Origin: Oscillospiraceae bacterium
GTDB lineage: Bacteria > Bacillota_A > Clostridia > Saccharofermentanales > Saccharofermentanaceae
NCBI GenBank assembly: GCA_902791885.1
Contig: CADAXO010000018.1
Location: 1-27,364, forward strand
Reading direction: 5' to 3'
Length of the DNA stretch: 27,364 nt
Shown: positions 17,615-25,185 of the stretch, in pieces
How the letters are laid out: the number at the start of each line of letters is the position of its first letter
How positions within the stretch are numbered: position 1 is the first letter of the stretch
Notes under the pieces: generated by a model
What the model was told of the DNA's origin: nothing
What the model saw: only the letters and a program-made list of their open reading frames with translations
Databases searched by the model: none
Translations under genes and position numbers: made by a program

Positions 17615-18408
17615 TACGAGTCTTTCGACCTTGGAAGCGAAGTCCTTAATGACCTTCTCGGAAAGGGGCCATACGAGTCCGGGTAAGCGGCACCGTCGGT
17701 GATGATACCGAGCTTAGTGTCACGCATCTCGATCTTATGAAGGCCAACGCTCTCAGGATCTGCTTCAACATCGCTTATAATCTTAGATGTTCTGTCCTCT
17801 ACTACAACATGCTTGCCGATAGCATATGCCGGCATCATGACGTACTTGGGAGGATTCTTCTCATAATCCTTGATCGTTATAGGCTGAGGATCTTCCGTAG
17901 CAACTACAGACCTTGAGTGGGAAACTCTTGTGTGAAGTCTTAAGATAACGGGAGTATCGTACTTCTCGGAGAATTCGAAAGCATACTTTGTGAACACTCT
18001 GCACTCTTCGGAATCGGAAGGCTCGAACATCGGCACTTTGGATGCACGCGCATAGTTTCTGGAATCCTGCTCGTTCTGGGAGGAATGCATTCCGGGGTCA
18101 TCTGCAACGCAGAAAACAAGGCCTCCGTTAACTCCTGTATATGATGCGGTAAAAAGAGGATCTGCACATACATTCATACCTACGTGCTTCATGCAGGTCA
18201 TCGCCCTGCCGCCTCTTACTGAACAACCTATGGCAGCCTCGGCTCCGCACTTCTCATTCGGCGCCCATTCACAGGCTACTTCGGGGTACTTTGCTATTTC
18301 TTCTGTGATCTCGGTACTCGGGGTTCCGGGATAAGATGAGACGAATTTAACTCCCGCCTCGTAAGCTCCTCTGGCAACTGCTTCGTTACCAAGCATGATC
18401 TTCTTCAT
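17614..18408 (-). pseudogene. iorA: Indolepyruvate ferredoxin oxidoreductase alpha subunit, N-terminal part (frame-shifted)
   Basis: N-terminal 240 or so residues of IorA: MLGNEAVARGAYEAGV, SSYPGTPSTEI, the RGGRAMTCMKHVGMNV region and DDPGMHSSQNEQDSR. Sense is lost after LGIITDGAAY (about 17683), after which about 23 out-of-frame residues lead to a stop at 17614. The start has AGGAG upstream. Joined with the C-terminal part the locus spans 1730 nt, which is not a multiple of three. Family proteins have roughly 15-20 more residues between GAAY and the PLSEK-like motif, so a deletion of 3n+1 nt fits better than a single-base slip. It could be a real mutation or an assembly or sequencing artefact. 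Confidence 0.85.
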
Positions 18409-18419
18409 GTGGACTCTCC

Positions 18420-18442
18420 TAAAGCTTTATTACAAAGCTTTA
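18420..18442 (-). other. Short hairpin before iorA
   Basis: Arms TAAAGCTTT (18420-18428) and AAAGCTTTA (18434-18442) around a 5-nt loop, on the minus strand immediately before the AGGAG of iorA. It is AT-rich and has no T-run, so it is a weak terminator at best. It could tune initiation at iorA. Confidence 0.4.
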
Positions 18443-18453
18443 TTGTACCACAA

Positions 18454-18927
18454 TCAGAGGATAGTCTCCATTCCATACTTATAAGGCTTAAGCCCCAGGC
18501 TCTCGTAAAACTTTATAGAGCTTCCGTTGCCTTCCCATACGTTCAAAGTGAGGTTATAACACCCTTCTTCCTTGGCAAAAGCAAGAACATACTCGTAAAT
18601 CTGCTTGCCTATGCCTCTGCCCCTGACCATCTCATCAACACACAGATCATCAAGATACAATGTCTTAATGTCCGTAAGGATATTGTTGCCGGGATGCTGC
18701 TCGATAACACAGAATGCGTAACCCTGAACTACGCCCTCATCGTCTTCATAGACAAATACAGGCCGAAGAGGATTTCCGAGAAGAGCATAGATCTCCCTCT
18801 CGTTATACTTGCGGCAGTTTCCCTTAAAAAGATCGGGCCTTAGCTCATGATGAACCGTAAGCACCTGTAAAAGCAGGTCCTGTATCCTCGGTATATCATT
18901 TTCGGAAGCTCTTCTTATAAGAGACAT
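18454..18927 (-). CDS. GNAT-family N-acetyltransferase
   Basis: 157 residues with the acetyl-CoA pyrophosphate-binding motif RGRGIGK at 102-108, the preceding beta strand DIKTLYLDDLCV, and the C-terminal GSSIKFYESLGLK strand-helix typical of GNAT enzymes. The substrate cannot be told; RimI-like protein or small-molecule acetylation are both possible. The ATG is 1 nt after the stop of the secreted SGNH protein gene and has only a weak ribosome site, so translation is likely coupled to it. Confidence 0.92.
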   Translation of the reverse strand: MSLIRRASENDIPRIQDLLLQVLTVHHELRPDLFKGNCRKYNEREIYALLGNPLRPVFVYEDDEGVVQGYAFCVIEQHPGNNILTDIKTLYLDDLCVDEMVRGRGIGKQIYEYVLAFAKEEGCYNLTLNVWEGNGSSIKFYESLGLKPYKYGMETIL

Positions 18928-18928
18928 A

Positions 18929-20458
18929 TCAGTTTCCGTTATACCTGTAGATATGTCTTTCGGCAGCGAGCATCGATCTTACATACGAAGTGACCGCATT
19001 AGCCCAGACGCCGTAGCCAGTGTTGTTCATATGAACATATCCGTCGCTCGTGTATCCGGAATAAAGCTGTGTGCTGTTATTGCAAAGCGGCGTATTGATA
19101 TCGATAAAATCAAGGTTATTATCGCTGCAGTAAGTGCGCATCATATTGTTGAGCTCATTGATCTTATCGTTGGTAAGACCCGGTGTCTGAGTCGAATTGA
19201 CTCTCGGCGGTGTGGATACGATGAATACACGGATTCCGGGGTTCGCATCGATTATGCCGTTGATGTAGTTGATATATCTGTCACGTACAACATCCGCCTC
19301 AGTACCAACAAGATCGTTCGTACCCATACAGATGAATACCTTACGGATGCCCGCAAGACTCAATATATCGGCGACCTGCATCTCAACGTCGTTATACTGG
19401 AGCATATAACCCGAGAGACTATTCATATCTGAAAGGAATGAATAGCTTACTCTCGCGTAAACCTGAACATTTCCGAGAAGTCCTCTTCCGTTAGCAGAGA
19501 AGTACATAGGGAAACCGGCAGTTACGGAATTACCTACAAAAGCCGCATCGGAGAAATAATCCGTGACAGTCTCGTCACTTACGCCTGCCGTACTTACCTC
19601 AACAACGGTTCCGGGCATAAGGCCTCTGTTTACGCAGAATGTGGCAAACGACTTCCTGTTAACGAAGTAGTTATAAAGATAATCGAGATTGATATTGCCG
19701 TTCATCGCGTTGATGAGAGCATAAGACTCGGCAGGAAGCGGACTTCTGTTCTCGAAAGCATTGAAGAATGTGGATACGACCTTCGAAGGTGAAGAGATCT
19801 TCGCTATGGCGATATAGTCATCACTGAAGATTATGTTCGAAGCGATCTCACGGCATGTTGTACGAAGATACAGAAGATCTGTCGCTTCAGCCTGAATCTC
19901 GGCATCTGAAGGCGGGAAAAGACTGAAGTTCCTGTAAAGGTTGCTGATATAGCTTACGCTGCTGTCCGTAACCTCGAGTTCAACAGTAGGCTCGGCAGTA
20001 CTTCCGGAATAGATTCCTGCAGATGTGCAAAGGTTAGCCCACTCTGTGGAATTGATGAAACCTGTCATGATTTCACGTCTCTCGGTCCCCTCTGCCAGAG
20101 CATTAGTCCAAACCTCAAGACCTGCCGGATCGGGATCTCTGTTAAAGAACACGTGATAAAGCGTATTTACATATGAAGCATCATCTGCACCCTGACCGAT
20201 GTATTCATCCGAGAAAAGGATGCCTTCTGCAACCTGTGCACCGTTGACCTCACCGTACAAAAGCTTGTTGCACCAATCGGCATAACCGTCAGGATCCGGA
20301 TTTCTTCCCAATGCATAGTTGTAAAGGCGCGTAACAAACTCACCGGCACCGGGATTAACATTGGTCTCGGTCTTCGCCGCCAGAAGCGGTACCTGTATAA
20401 GCATGATCACTGCAGTAACCACTGCCATTGTTCTGATAAACAGCTTTCGCATAGGCAT
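18929..20458 (-). CDS. Secreted DUF4214 and SGNH/GDSL hydrolase protein
   Basis: 509 residues. An N-terminal signal peptide (charged MRKLF, hydrophobic 11-27, cleavage probably near 28) points to export. Residues about 38-150 form a DUF4214 domain with two motif repeats (YALGRNPDPDGYADW and FFNRDPDPAGLEVW); about 165-280 looks like a second, degenerate copy. Residues about 303-500 are an SGNH hydrolase: GNSVTAG at 309-315 with nucleophile Ser311 (Asn where GDSL enzymes have Asp), GTND at 379-382, and Asp472 with His476 (spaced by three residues, not the more usual two). Likely role: ester removal from a cell-surface or dietary glycan (inference). No clear ribosome binding site precedes ATG 20458; ATG 20452 is the alternative start. 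Confidence 0.88.
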   Translation of the reverse strand: MPMRKLFIRTMAVVTAVIMLIQVPLLAAKTETNVNPGAGEFVTRLYNYALGRNPDPDGYADWCNKLLYGEVNGAQVAEGILFSDEYIGQGADDASYVNTLYHVFFNRDPDPAGLEVWTNALAEGTERREIMTGFINSTEWANLCTSAGIYSGSTAEPTVELEVTDSSVSYISNLYRNFSLFPPSDAEIQAEATDLLYLRTTCREIASNIIFSDDYIAIAKISSPSKVVSTFFNAFENRSPLPAESYALINAMNGNINLDYLYNYFVNRKSFATFCVNRGLMPGTVVEVSTAGVSDETVTDYFSDAAFVGNSVTAGFPMYFSANGRGLLGNVQVYARVSYSFLSDMNSLSGYMLQYNDVEMQVADILSLAGIRKVFICMGTNDLVGTEADVVRDRYINYINGIIDANPGIRVFIVSTPPRVNSTQTPGLTNDKINELNNMMRTYCSDNNLDFIDINTPLCNNSTQLYSGYTSDGYVHMNNTGYGVWANAVTSYVRSMLAAERHIYRYNGN

Positions 20459-20469
20459 ATAATAACATC

Positions 20470-20483
20470 ATTCAGGTCTGAAT
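20470..20483. repeat. Inverted repeat ATTCAG-GT-CTGAAT before the SGNH gene
   Basis: A perfect 14-bp interrupted palindrome 12 nt upstream of the SGNH gene start. Its position in the untranslated leader suits an operator. The nearby TTCGCGAA (20527-20534) is another perfect palindrome. No promoter could be placed with confidence in 20484-20595. Confidence 0.35.
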
Positions 20484-20595
20484 ATGTAAGAAAATCTTAT
20501 GATAATTAGAACAAAAATAACGATTATTCGCGAAGTGTTTGGGAAAAGCTGACCTGATATTCCTTCACGCCAACTACAACAGCTCATAATATGGC

Positions 20596-20795
20596 ACACA
20601 GTACCATATTTCCAAAACCATCGTTTTGATACTGTAATTTTAATGATTTTACAGTACTACTTTGCCTGCCAACGTTATCTGGTACTGTAAATTGATGCAA
20701 TCACAGTACCATTTTGACAATGACAATAATTTGATACTGTAATTTAAATGATTTTACAGTACCAGAACCGGCTTTTCGATGATTTGGTACTGCTA
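20596..20795. repeat. Regular array of eight alternating TGGTACTG half-sites with four 20-nt variable segments
   Basis: Half-site cores on the plus strand: reverse CAGTACCA-type ends at 20606, 20659, 20711 and 20764; forward TGGTACTG-type begins at 20627, 20680, 20732 and 20785. Five of eight are exactly TGGTACTG (or its complement), two are TGATACTG and one is TAGTACTG. The segments between reverse and forward sites are each exactly 20 nt (20607-20626, 20660-20679, 20712-20731, 20765-20784) and unlike one another. The inner units, 20627-20659, 20680-20711 and 20732-20764 (33, 32 and 33 nt), are palindromic with the fuller half-site TGGTACTGTAA; the first and third agree at 31 of 33 positions. 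Site-to-site steps are 31, 22, 31, 21, 31, 22, 31 nt. No cas or regulator gene is adjacent. Confidence 0.85.
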
Positions 20796-20816
20796 CCTCA
20801 AAAAAATCCTGAAGAA

Positions 20817-20850
20817 CAAAAAAATACCGAATCCGTTGGGATTCGGTATT
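20817..20850 (-). terminator. Strong terminator of tRNA-Leu
   Basis: A 12-bp perfect stem, AATACCGAATCC (20823-20834) and GGATTCGGTATT (20839-20850), loop GTTG. On the minus strand it is followed by T7 (20824-20818, the first two pairing in the stem). It begins 4 nt after the tRNA 3' end and separates the tRNA from the repeat array. Confidence 0.92.
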
Positions 20851-20854
20851 GAAC

Positions 20855-20939
20855 TGGTGCGGTCAACGAGACTTGAACTCGTATGGGGTTAACCACACGC
20901 CCCTCAAACGTGCGCGTCTGCCAGTTCCGCCATGACCGC
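20855..20939 (-). tRNA. tRNA-Leu (anticodon GAG)
   Basis: 85 nt with encoded CCA (20857-20855). The acceptor stem GCGGTCA pairs with TGACCGC; D-stem GCG/CGC; anticodon loop TTGAGGG gives GAG, reading CUC and CUU; a class II long variable arm (TGG-TTAA-CCC) marks it as tRNA-Leu; T-stem ACGAG/CTCGT with TTCAAGT loop. It is a single gene with its own promoter and terminator. Confidence 0.95.
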
Positions 20940-20945
20940 GTCTTG

Positions 20946-20974
20946 CTATTATCAAAGGAATAAGTTCGTGTCAA
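20946..20974 (-). promoter_or_regulatory. Promoter of tRNA-Leu
   Basis: TTGACA on the minus strand at 20974-20969, then TAATAG at 20951-20946 with 17 nt spacing (or GATAAT at 20953-20948 with 15 nt). It lies about 7 nt before the tRNA 5' end, as expected. Confidence 0.75.
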
Positions 20975-21012
20975 GCGGGTTTTTGGTTTTTCTCAGTCAA
21001 ACAATCATCTAG

Positions 21013-21021
21013 TGATATAAT
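21013..21021 (+). promoter_or_regulatory. Extended -10 promoter of the aminotransferase gene
   Basis: TGATATAAT: a perfect TATAAT with the TGn extension, which relaxes the need for a -35 box (none is clear). The expected leader is about 24 nt and includes AGAAGGTG. Confidence 0.65.
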
Positions 21022-21051
21022 CTTGTGTATCAATTAAAAGAAGGTGTTCAT

Positions 21052-22233
21052 ATGATATCCACTAAGATCAAAGCCAAGCTCTCTTCAGGTTCAGCTATAA
21101 GAAAGATGTTTGAAGAAGGCAACAGACTGAAGAAGCTTTACGGCGAGGACAAAGTTTTCGATTTCTCCATAGGCAACCCCGACCTCGAGCCTCCGAAGGA
21201 AGTAGCCGAGACATTAAAGGAGCTTGCCAATAATCCCACACCCGGAATGCACGGCTACATGAGCAACTCGGGATACGAGTCAACAAGAGCGGCTATCGCA
21301 GCGCAAAGATCTGCACAGTCCGGTCTTACTATCGGTGCTGACGCTGTCTGCATGACTGTAGGTGCGGCCTGCGCCATGAACGATGTGCTCCACTCTCTCC
21401 TCGATGACGGCGATGAAGTAATCGTATTGGCTCCTTTCTTCATGGAATACATCAACTATATCGAGAACCACAACGGTAAGGTCGTTATCGTACAGACCGA
21501 CGATAAGTTCATGCCTGACTTCGATGCCATCAAGGCCGCTATCACACCTAAGACAAAGGCGATCATCGTCAACTCCCCCAACAACCCTTCCGGTGTTGTC
21601 TACGGCGAGGATGTACTCATCAAGCTTAACGAGCTTCTTAAGGCTCAGGATCACGTTATCCAGGTTATCTCAGATGAGCCTTATATCGATCTCGTTTACG
21701 ATGGACTTACGGTTCCTTCCGCTTTGAAGTATATCGACAACCTGATCATCTGCTTCTCATGGAGCAAGTCCCTTTCCCTCCCCGGTGAGAGAATCGGTTA
21801 CACACTTGTTTCCCCTAAGAACGAGGACTACGAGGATCTCACGGGAGCGATCGTACTTTCGAACAGAATCCTCGGCAGCGTTAATGCTCCTGCCATCTGG
21901 CAGAAGGTCGTCGAAAAGGCACTTAACGCGAAGGTCGACGTCGCAAACTACGAGAACAGAAGAAATCTTCTCTACTCCAACATCGTAGATGCAGGCTTCG
22001 AAGCAGTTAAGCCTAACGGTGCGCTCTACATCTTCATGAAGACACCCGACGGACTTACGGATGTCGAGTTCCAGGAAGTATGCGCGAAATATAACCTCCT
22101 CCTCGTTCCCGGTGCTTCTTTCAAGCGGGAAGGTTACATGAGACTTGCATTCTGCGTATCGGAAAGCACTATAAGAAATTCCCGCGAAGCTTTCGCGAAG
22201 ATAGCTGAAGAATTGGGAATTAAGAAAGGCTGA
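21052..22233 (+). CDS. PLP-dependent class I/II aminotransferase
   Basis: 393 residues of fold-type I aminotransferase. Visible: FSIGNPDLEPP near the N-terminus, the NSPNNPSG motif with its PLP-contacting asparagine at about 178, the aspartate in ISDEPY at about 208, the Schiff-base lysine Lys239 in SWSKSLSLPGERIGY, and the substrate-carboxylate arginine in GYMRLAF. The start is ATG at 21052 behind AGAAGGTG; an upstream GTG at 21025 would lie at the predicted transcription start. Substrate is not certain: aspartate- or aromatic-type activity are both plausible, and the gene is convergent with leuB rather than in an operon. Its TGA abuts the leuB stop. Confidence 0.92.
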   Translation: MISTKIKAKLSSGSAIRKMFEEGNRLKKLYGEDKVFDFSIGNPDLEPPKEVAETLKELANNPTPGMHGYMSNSGYESTRAAIAAQRSAQSGLTIGADAVCMTVGAACAMNDVLHSLLDDGDEVIVLAPFFMEYINYIENHNGKVVIVQTDDKFMPDFDAIKAAITPKTKAIIVNSPNNPSGVVYGEDVLIKLNELLKAQDHVIQVISDEPYIDLVYDGLTVPSALKYIDNLIICFSWSKSLSLPGERIGYTLVSPKNEDYEDLTGAIVLSNRILGSVNAPAIWQKVVEKALNAKVDVANYENRRNLLYSNIVDAGFEAVKPNGALYIFMKTPDGLTDVEFQEVCAKYNLLLVPGASFKREGYMRLAFCVSESTIRNSREAFAKIAEELGIKKG

Positions 22234-23337
22234 TCAAAGTCTTTCAAGAACCGCGGCGGTCATTCCTTCCGTATCTGTAAGAACAACACCGGAAGGATCA
22301 TCGTCCCTCTTAATATCAGGAGTCCTGAAGCCGTCTGCCAATGTATCGCGGACGGCTTTCTCTATGCGGTCAGAAGCTTTGGTCTCGCCCAATGACCAGC
22401 GAAGAAGCATTGATGCAGACAGGATTGTGGCCAAAGGATTCGCCTTCCCCGTACCTGCAATATCAGGCGCGGAACCGTGAACCGGTTCATACATACCGGG
22501 AGTTCCCGGCACACCCAAAGAAGCAGACGGTAGCATACCGATAGAACCTGTGATCATACCCGCCTCGTCCGAGAGGATATCACCGAACATATTGGACGTA
22601 ACGATAACATCGAATGTAGACGGACGGTTGATAAGCTGCATCGAGCAGTTATCCACATAAAGATAATCGAGGGTTACATCGGGATACGACGGAGCAAGTT
22701 CAGATGCTATCTCACGCCATAATCTTGAAGACTCGAGAACATTGGCTTTATCGACTAAAGTCAGCTTCTTGGATCTGCCCTGAGCATAGCGGAAACCTTC
22801 TTTAAGAATGCGCGTTATCTCAGCTGTCGAATACTCTTCCGTATCATATGCCGTAATGCCCTTAACAGAGCCGTCAGGCAGAACCTCTGAAGAATCGGAA
22901 CGCCCGTGCTTACCGAAGTAGATGCCTCCCGTAAGCTCACGGACTATAAGTATATCCATAGTCTCTACATTCTTTACGGGAGAAGCTGCAGCAAGTTCCT
23001 TGAACATGAGCGCAGGTCTTAAGTTCGAATACAGACCTAATCCGGAACGAAGTCCCAGAAGTGCACGCTCGGGTCTTTTCGAGGGCTCGACAGAATCCCA
23101 CTTCGGACCTCCGACAGCACCCAAAAGCACCGCGTCAGATGCTTTACAAGTATTAAGCGTTTCCTCTGTCAAAGGAATGCCGTACTTATCTATGGAGCAT
23201 CCGCCTGCATCGCAGTAAGTAAACTCGAACCCGAAGCCTTCAAGCTCTCCCGTTTTCTTCAATACCGCAACGGCAGCATTTGTTACCTCGGGGCCTATAC
23301 CGTCACCTGCAATTACAGCTATCTTATATGTCTTCAT
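22234..23337 (-). CDS. leuB: 3-isopropylmalate dehydrogenase
   Basis: Third step of leucine synthesis: NAD-dependent oxidation and decarboxylation of 3-isopropylmalate. 367 residues from ATG 23337, which has GGAGGG 5 nt upstream; the in-frame extension further upstream overlaps leuD and is not used. Motifs: VIAGDGIGPEV at the start, LLGAVGGPKWD, RELTGGIYFGKHGR and, near the end, DILSDEAGMITGSIGMLPSA and EPVHGSAPDIAGTGKANP. Last gene of leuC-leuD-leuB, 1 nt after leuD. Confidence 0.97.
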   Translation of the reverse strand: MKTYKIAVIAGDGIGPEVTNAAVAVLKKTGELEGFGFEFTYCDAGGCSIDKYGIPLTEETLNTCKASDAVLLGAVGGPKWDSVEPSKRPERALLGLRSGLGLYSNLRPALMFKELAAASPVKNVETMDILIVRELTGGIYFGKHGRSDSSEVLPDGSVKGITAYDTEEYSTAEITRILKEGFRYAQGRSKKLTLVDKANVLESSRLWREIASELAPSYPDVTLDYLYVDNCSMQLINRPSTFDVIVTSNMFGDILSDEAGMITGSIGMLPSASLGVPGTPGMYEPVHGSAPDIAGTGKANPLATILSASMLLRWSLGETKASDRIEKAVRDTLADGFRTPDIKRDDDPSGVVLTDTEGMTAAVLERL

Positions 23338-23338
23338 G

Positions 23339-23833
23339 TTAACCCTCCGACTTACTCTTCGTGTAGGGAACCAGTCCTCCGGCATCGATTATCTTCTTAA
23401 TGAACTCAGGGAAAGGCTTCGCTGTAAAGCTCTCACCTGTCGTAAGATCTTTAATTATTCCCGTATCAAAATCAGCCTCTACCTCATCGCCTTTATTAAT
23501 GGCTGCTGCCGCCTCAGAACACTCCATTATCGGCAGACCTACGTTAATGGCATTACGGTAAAAGATCCTCGCGAAGCTGCCAGCGATAACCAAAGAAATG
23601 CCGCTTGCCTTGATCGCTATGGGAGCATGCTCACGCGATGAACCGCAGCCGAAGTTCTCTCCTGCCACCATAATATCTCCGGGCTTGACCTCGTTTACAA
23701 AAGAACGGTCGATATCCTCCATGCAATGAGAAGCAAGATGCGCGGGATCCGCTGAAGTCAGATGCCTTGCGGGGATAATTACATCTGTATCGACGTCGTT
23801 GCCATACTTAAATACTTTACCTTTTACAGACAT
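23339..23833 (-). CDS. leuD: 3-isopropylmalate dehydratase small subunit
   Basis: Swivel-domain subunit of isopropylmalate isomerase. 164 residues, the short form that pairs with the ~420-residue LeuC. Motifs: [17 protein letters not shown] near the start and the substrate-binding loop [14 protein letters not shown]. The start is ATG 23833 with GGAGG 7 nt upstream; the longer reading frame overlaps leuC. leuC ends 13 nt upstream and leuB begins 1 nt downstream. Confidence 0.96.
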   Translation of the reverse strand: MSVKGKVFKYGNDVDTDVIIPARHLTSADPAHLASHCMEDIDRSFVNEVKPGDIMVAGENFGCGSSREHAPIAIKASGISLVIAGSFARIFYRNAINVGLPIMECSEAAAAINKGDEVEADFDTGIIKDLTTGESFTAKPFPEFIKKIIDAGGLVPYTKSKSEG

Positions 23834-23846
23834 ACTCTTACCTCCG

Positions 23847-25121
23847 TCAGATCTCGTCAGGTGTCGCCACACGGCCCATTACGGCGGAAGCAACTGCGAC
23901 GGGCACTCCGCTTAATATGACTTCGGACTTAACATGACCCATGCGTCCGACAAAGTTTCTGTTGGTGGTCGATACGCACCTCTCACCTTCGGCAAGTATG
24001 CCCATATGGCCGCCGAGGCACGGTCCGCATGTAGGAGTCGATATAACGCAGCCCGCGTCGTCGAATATGGCAAGCCATCCCTCATCTAATGCCTTGCGGT
24101 ACACGCGCTGTGAGCCGGGGATCACGATACACCTTACGCCTTCCGCGACTTTCTTTCCTGCGAAAAGCTCAGCTGCTATCCTTATATCCTCTTCTCTGCC
24201 GTTAGTACACGAGCCTATTACGACCTGATCTATCTTCATGTCCTTAACTTCAGAAGCAGCCTTCGTATTGGAAGGAAGATGAGGAAGCGCGACTGTAAGC
24301 GGAACTTTCGAAAGATTGATCTCAATGACATCACTGTATTCTGCATCGTCATCAGCAACATAAGCCGTGAACTCTTCTTTTTCGAACCTCTCGGGATTGG
24401 TCTTGGCAATGTAATTGAGCGTTACCTCATCTACAGGAAATATTCCGTTCTTGCCGCCGCACTCGATAGCCATATTAGATATCGTAAGGCGCTGATCCAT
24501 CGACAGTTCGTGGACACCGTCACCCGTGAACTCGAGAGACTTATATAAAGCTCCGTCAACGCCGATCATGCCAATAAGATGGAGAATTATATCTTTACCC
24601 GTAACATAAGGACCCGGCTTTCCGGTAAGAACGACTTTGATGGCTTCAGGAACCTTAAACCAAGTCGTTCCCGATGCCATTGCACATGCAAGATCAGTAG
24701 AGCCTACGCCCGTGGCAAAAGCTCCGAGAGCGCCGTAGGTACAGGTATGCGAATCGGCACCGATGATGGCATCCCCCGGGAAGATAAGACCGTTATCCGG
24801 AATGATAACGTGTTCTATACCCATTTCCTTCTGACCTAATTCAAAATAATTACTGATGCCGTGAGACTTTGCAAAGCATCTCATGCATTTACTTAACTCA
24901 GCGGATTTAATGTCTTTATTGGGAGTAAAGTGATCGGGAACCATGATGACTTTATCTTTATCAAAGACTTCAGCCGCTCCCATATTCTCAAACACTTGGA
25001 TCGCAGGCGGCGTTGTTACATCATTACCGAGAACCTTATCAAGCCTCGCTTCGATAAGATCGCCTGCATGAACTTCAGAAAGTCCCGCGTGATCTGCCAG
25101 TATCTTCTGTGTCATGGTCAT
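23847..25121 (-). CDS. leuC: 3-isopropylmalate dehydratase large subunit
   Basis: Aconitase-family catalytic subunit carrying a [4Fe-4S] cluster. 424 residues from ATG 25121 ([13 protein letters not shown]); ATG 25115 is a near alternative. Cluster cysteines appear in [10 protein letters not shown] and [30 protein letters not shown] is the substrate and cluster region. The length marks the short archaeal/clostridial type. The best Shine-Dalgarno (GGAGG, 25138-25134) is 12 nt away and lies inside the 3' arm of a hairpin. leuA is not in the window. Confidence 0.95.
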   Translation of the reverse strand: MTMTQKILADHAGLSEVHAGDLIEARLDKVLGNDVTTPPAIQVFENMGAAEVFDKDKVIMVPDHFTPNKDIKSAELSKCMRCFAKSHGISNYFELGQKEMGIEHVIIPDNGLIFPGDAIIGADSHTCTYGALGAFATGVGSTDLACAMASGTTWFKVPEAIKVVLTGKPGPYVTGKDIILHLIGMIGVDGALYKSLEFTGDGVHELSMDQRLTISNMAIECGGKNGIFPVDEVTLNYIAKTNPERFEKEEFTAYVADDDAEYSDVIEINLSKVPLTVALPHLPSNTKAASEVKDMKIDQVVIGSCTNGREEDIRIAAELFAGKKVAEGVRCIVIPGSQRVYRKALDEGWLAIFDDAGCVISTPTCGPCLGGHMGILAEGERCVSTTNRNFVGRMGHVKSEVILSGVPVAVASAVMGRVATPDEI

Positions 25122-25124
25122 TTT

Positions 25125-25156
25125 CCAAAAAAGCCTCCGCCGAACGGCAGAGGCTT
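25125..25156 (-). terminator. Terminator-like hairpin against the leuC start (possible attenuator)
   Basis: On the minus strand, arms from 25156-25146 and 25141-25131 form an 11-bp stem with one U-G pair and a GTTC loop, followed by unpaired T4 (T6 counting the paired end). The wobble pairs only in minus-strand RNA. It ends about 5-10 nt before the leuC start codon, so every transcript that expresses leuC from upstream must read through it, and its 3' arm contains the leuC GGAGG. It may also serve as the aqpZ terminator. Confidence 0.7.
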
Positions 25157-25161
25157 TCTCA

Positions 25162-25179
25162 AAGTATTCGGTAATACTT
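25162..25179 (-). other. Second leader hairpin between aqpZ and leuC
   Basis: AAGTATT (25162-25168) and AATACTT (25173-25179) form a 7-bp stem with a 4-nt loop, upstream of the terminator-like hairpin. Its loop side has CCGAA, complementary to TTCGG in the second hairpin. A TATAAT at 25185-25180 directly follows the aqpZ stop and could be a leuC promoter; such a transcript would begin inside this hairpin. Confidence 0.4.
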
Positions 25180-25185
25180 ATTATA

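Noticed and set aside
16679..18408. Two separate genes in place of a broken iorA
   Set aside because: The downstream frame begins inside conserved sequence without a ribosome site, and the two parts together make one normal IorA apart from the gap.
19300..19307. CAGTACCA inside the SGNH gene
   Set aside because: A single 8-mer match in coding sequence without partner or spacing; about one chance match is expected in a window this size.
20596..20795. Calling the array a CRISPR array outright
   Set aside because: Repeats differ from one another (32-33 nt with internal changes), both ends are only half-repeats, spacers are 20 nt (shorter than usual), and no cas gene is in the window. Kept as a repeat with CRISPR as one hypothesis.
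25122..25185. Leucine T-box riboswitch before leuC
   Set aside because: Only about 60 nt separate aqpZ and leuC; no specifier loop or T-box core sequence is present.
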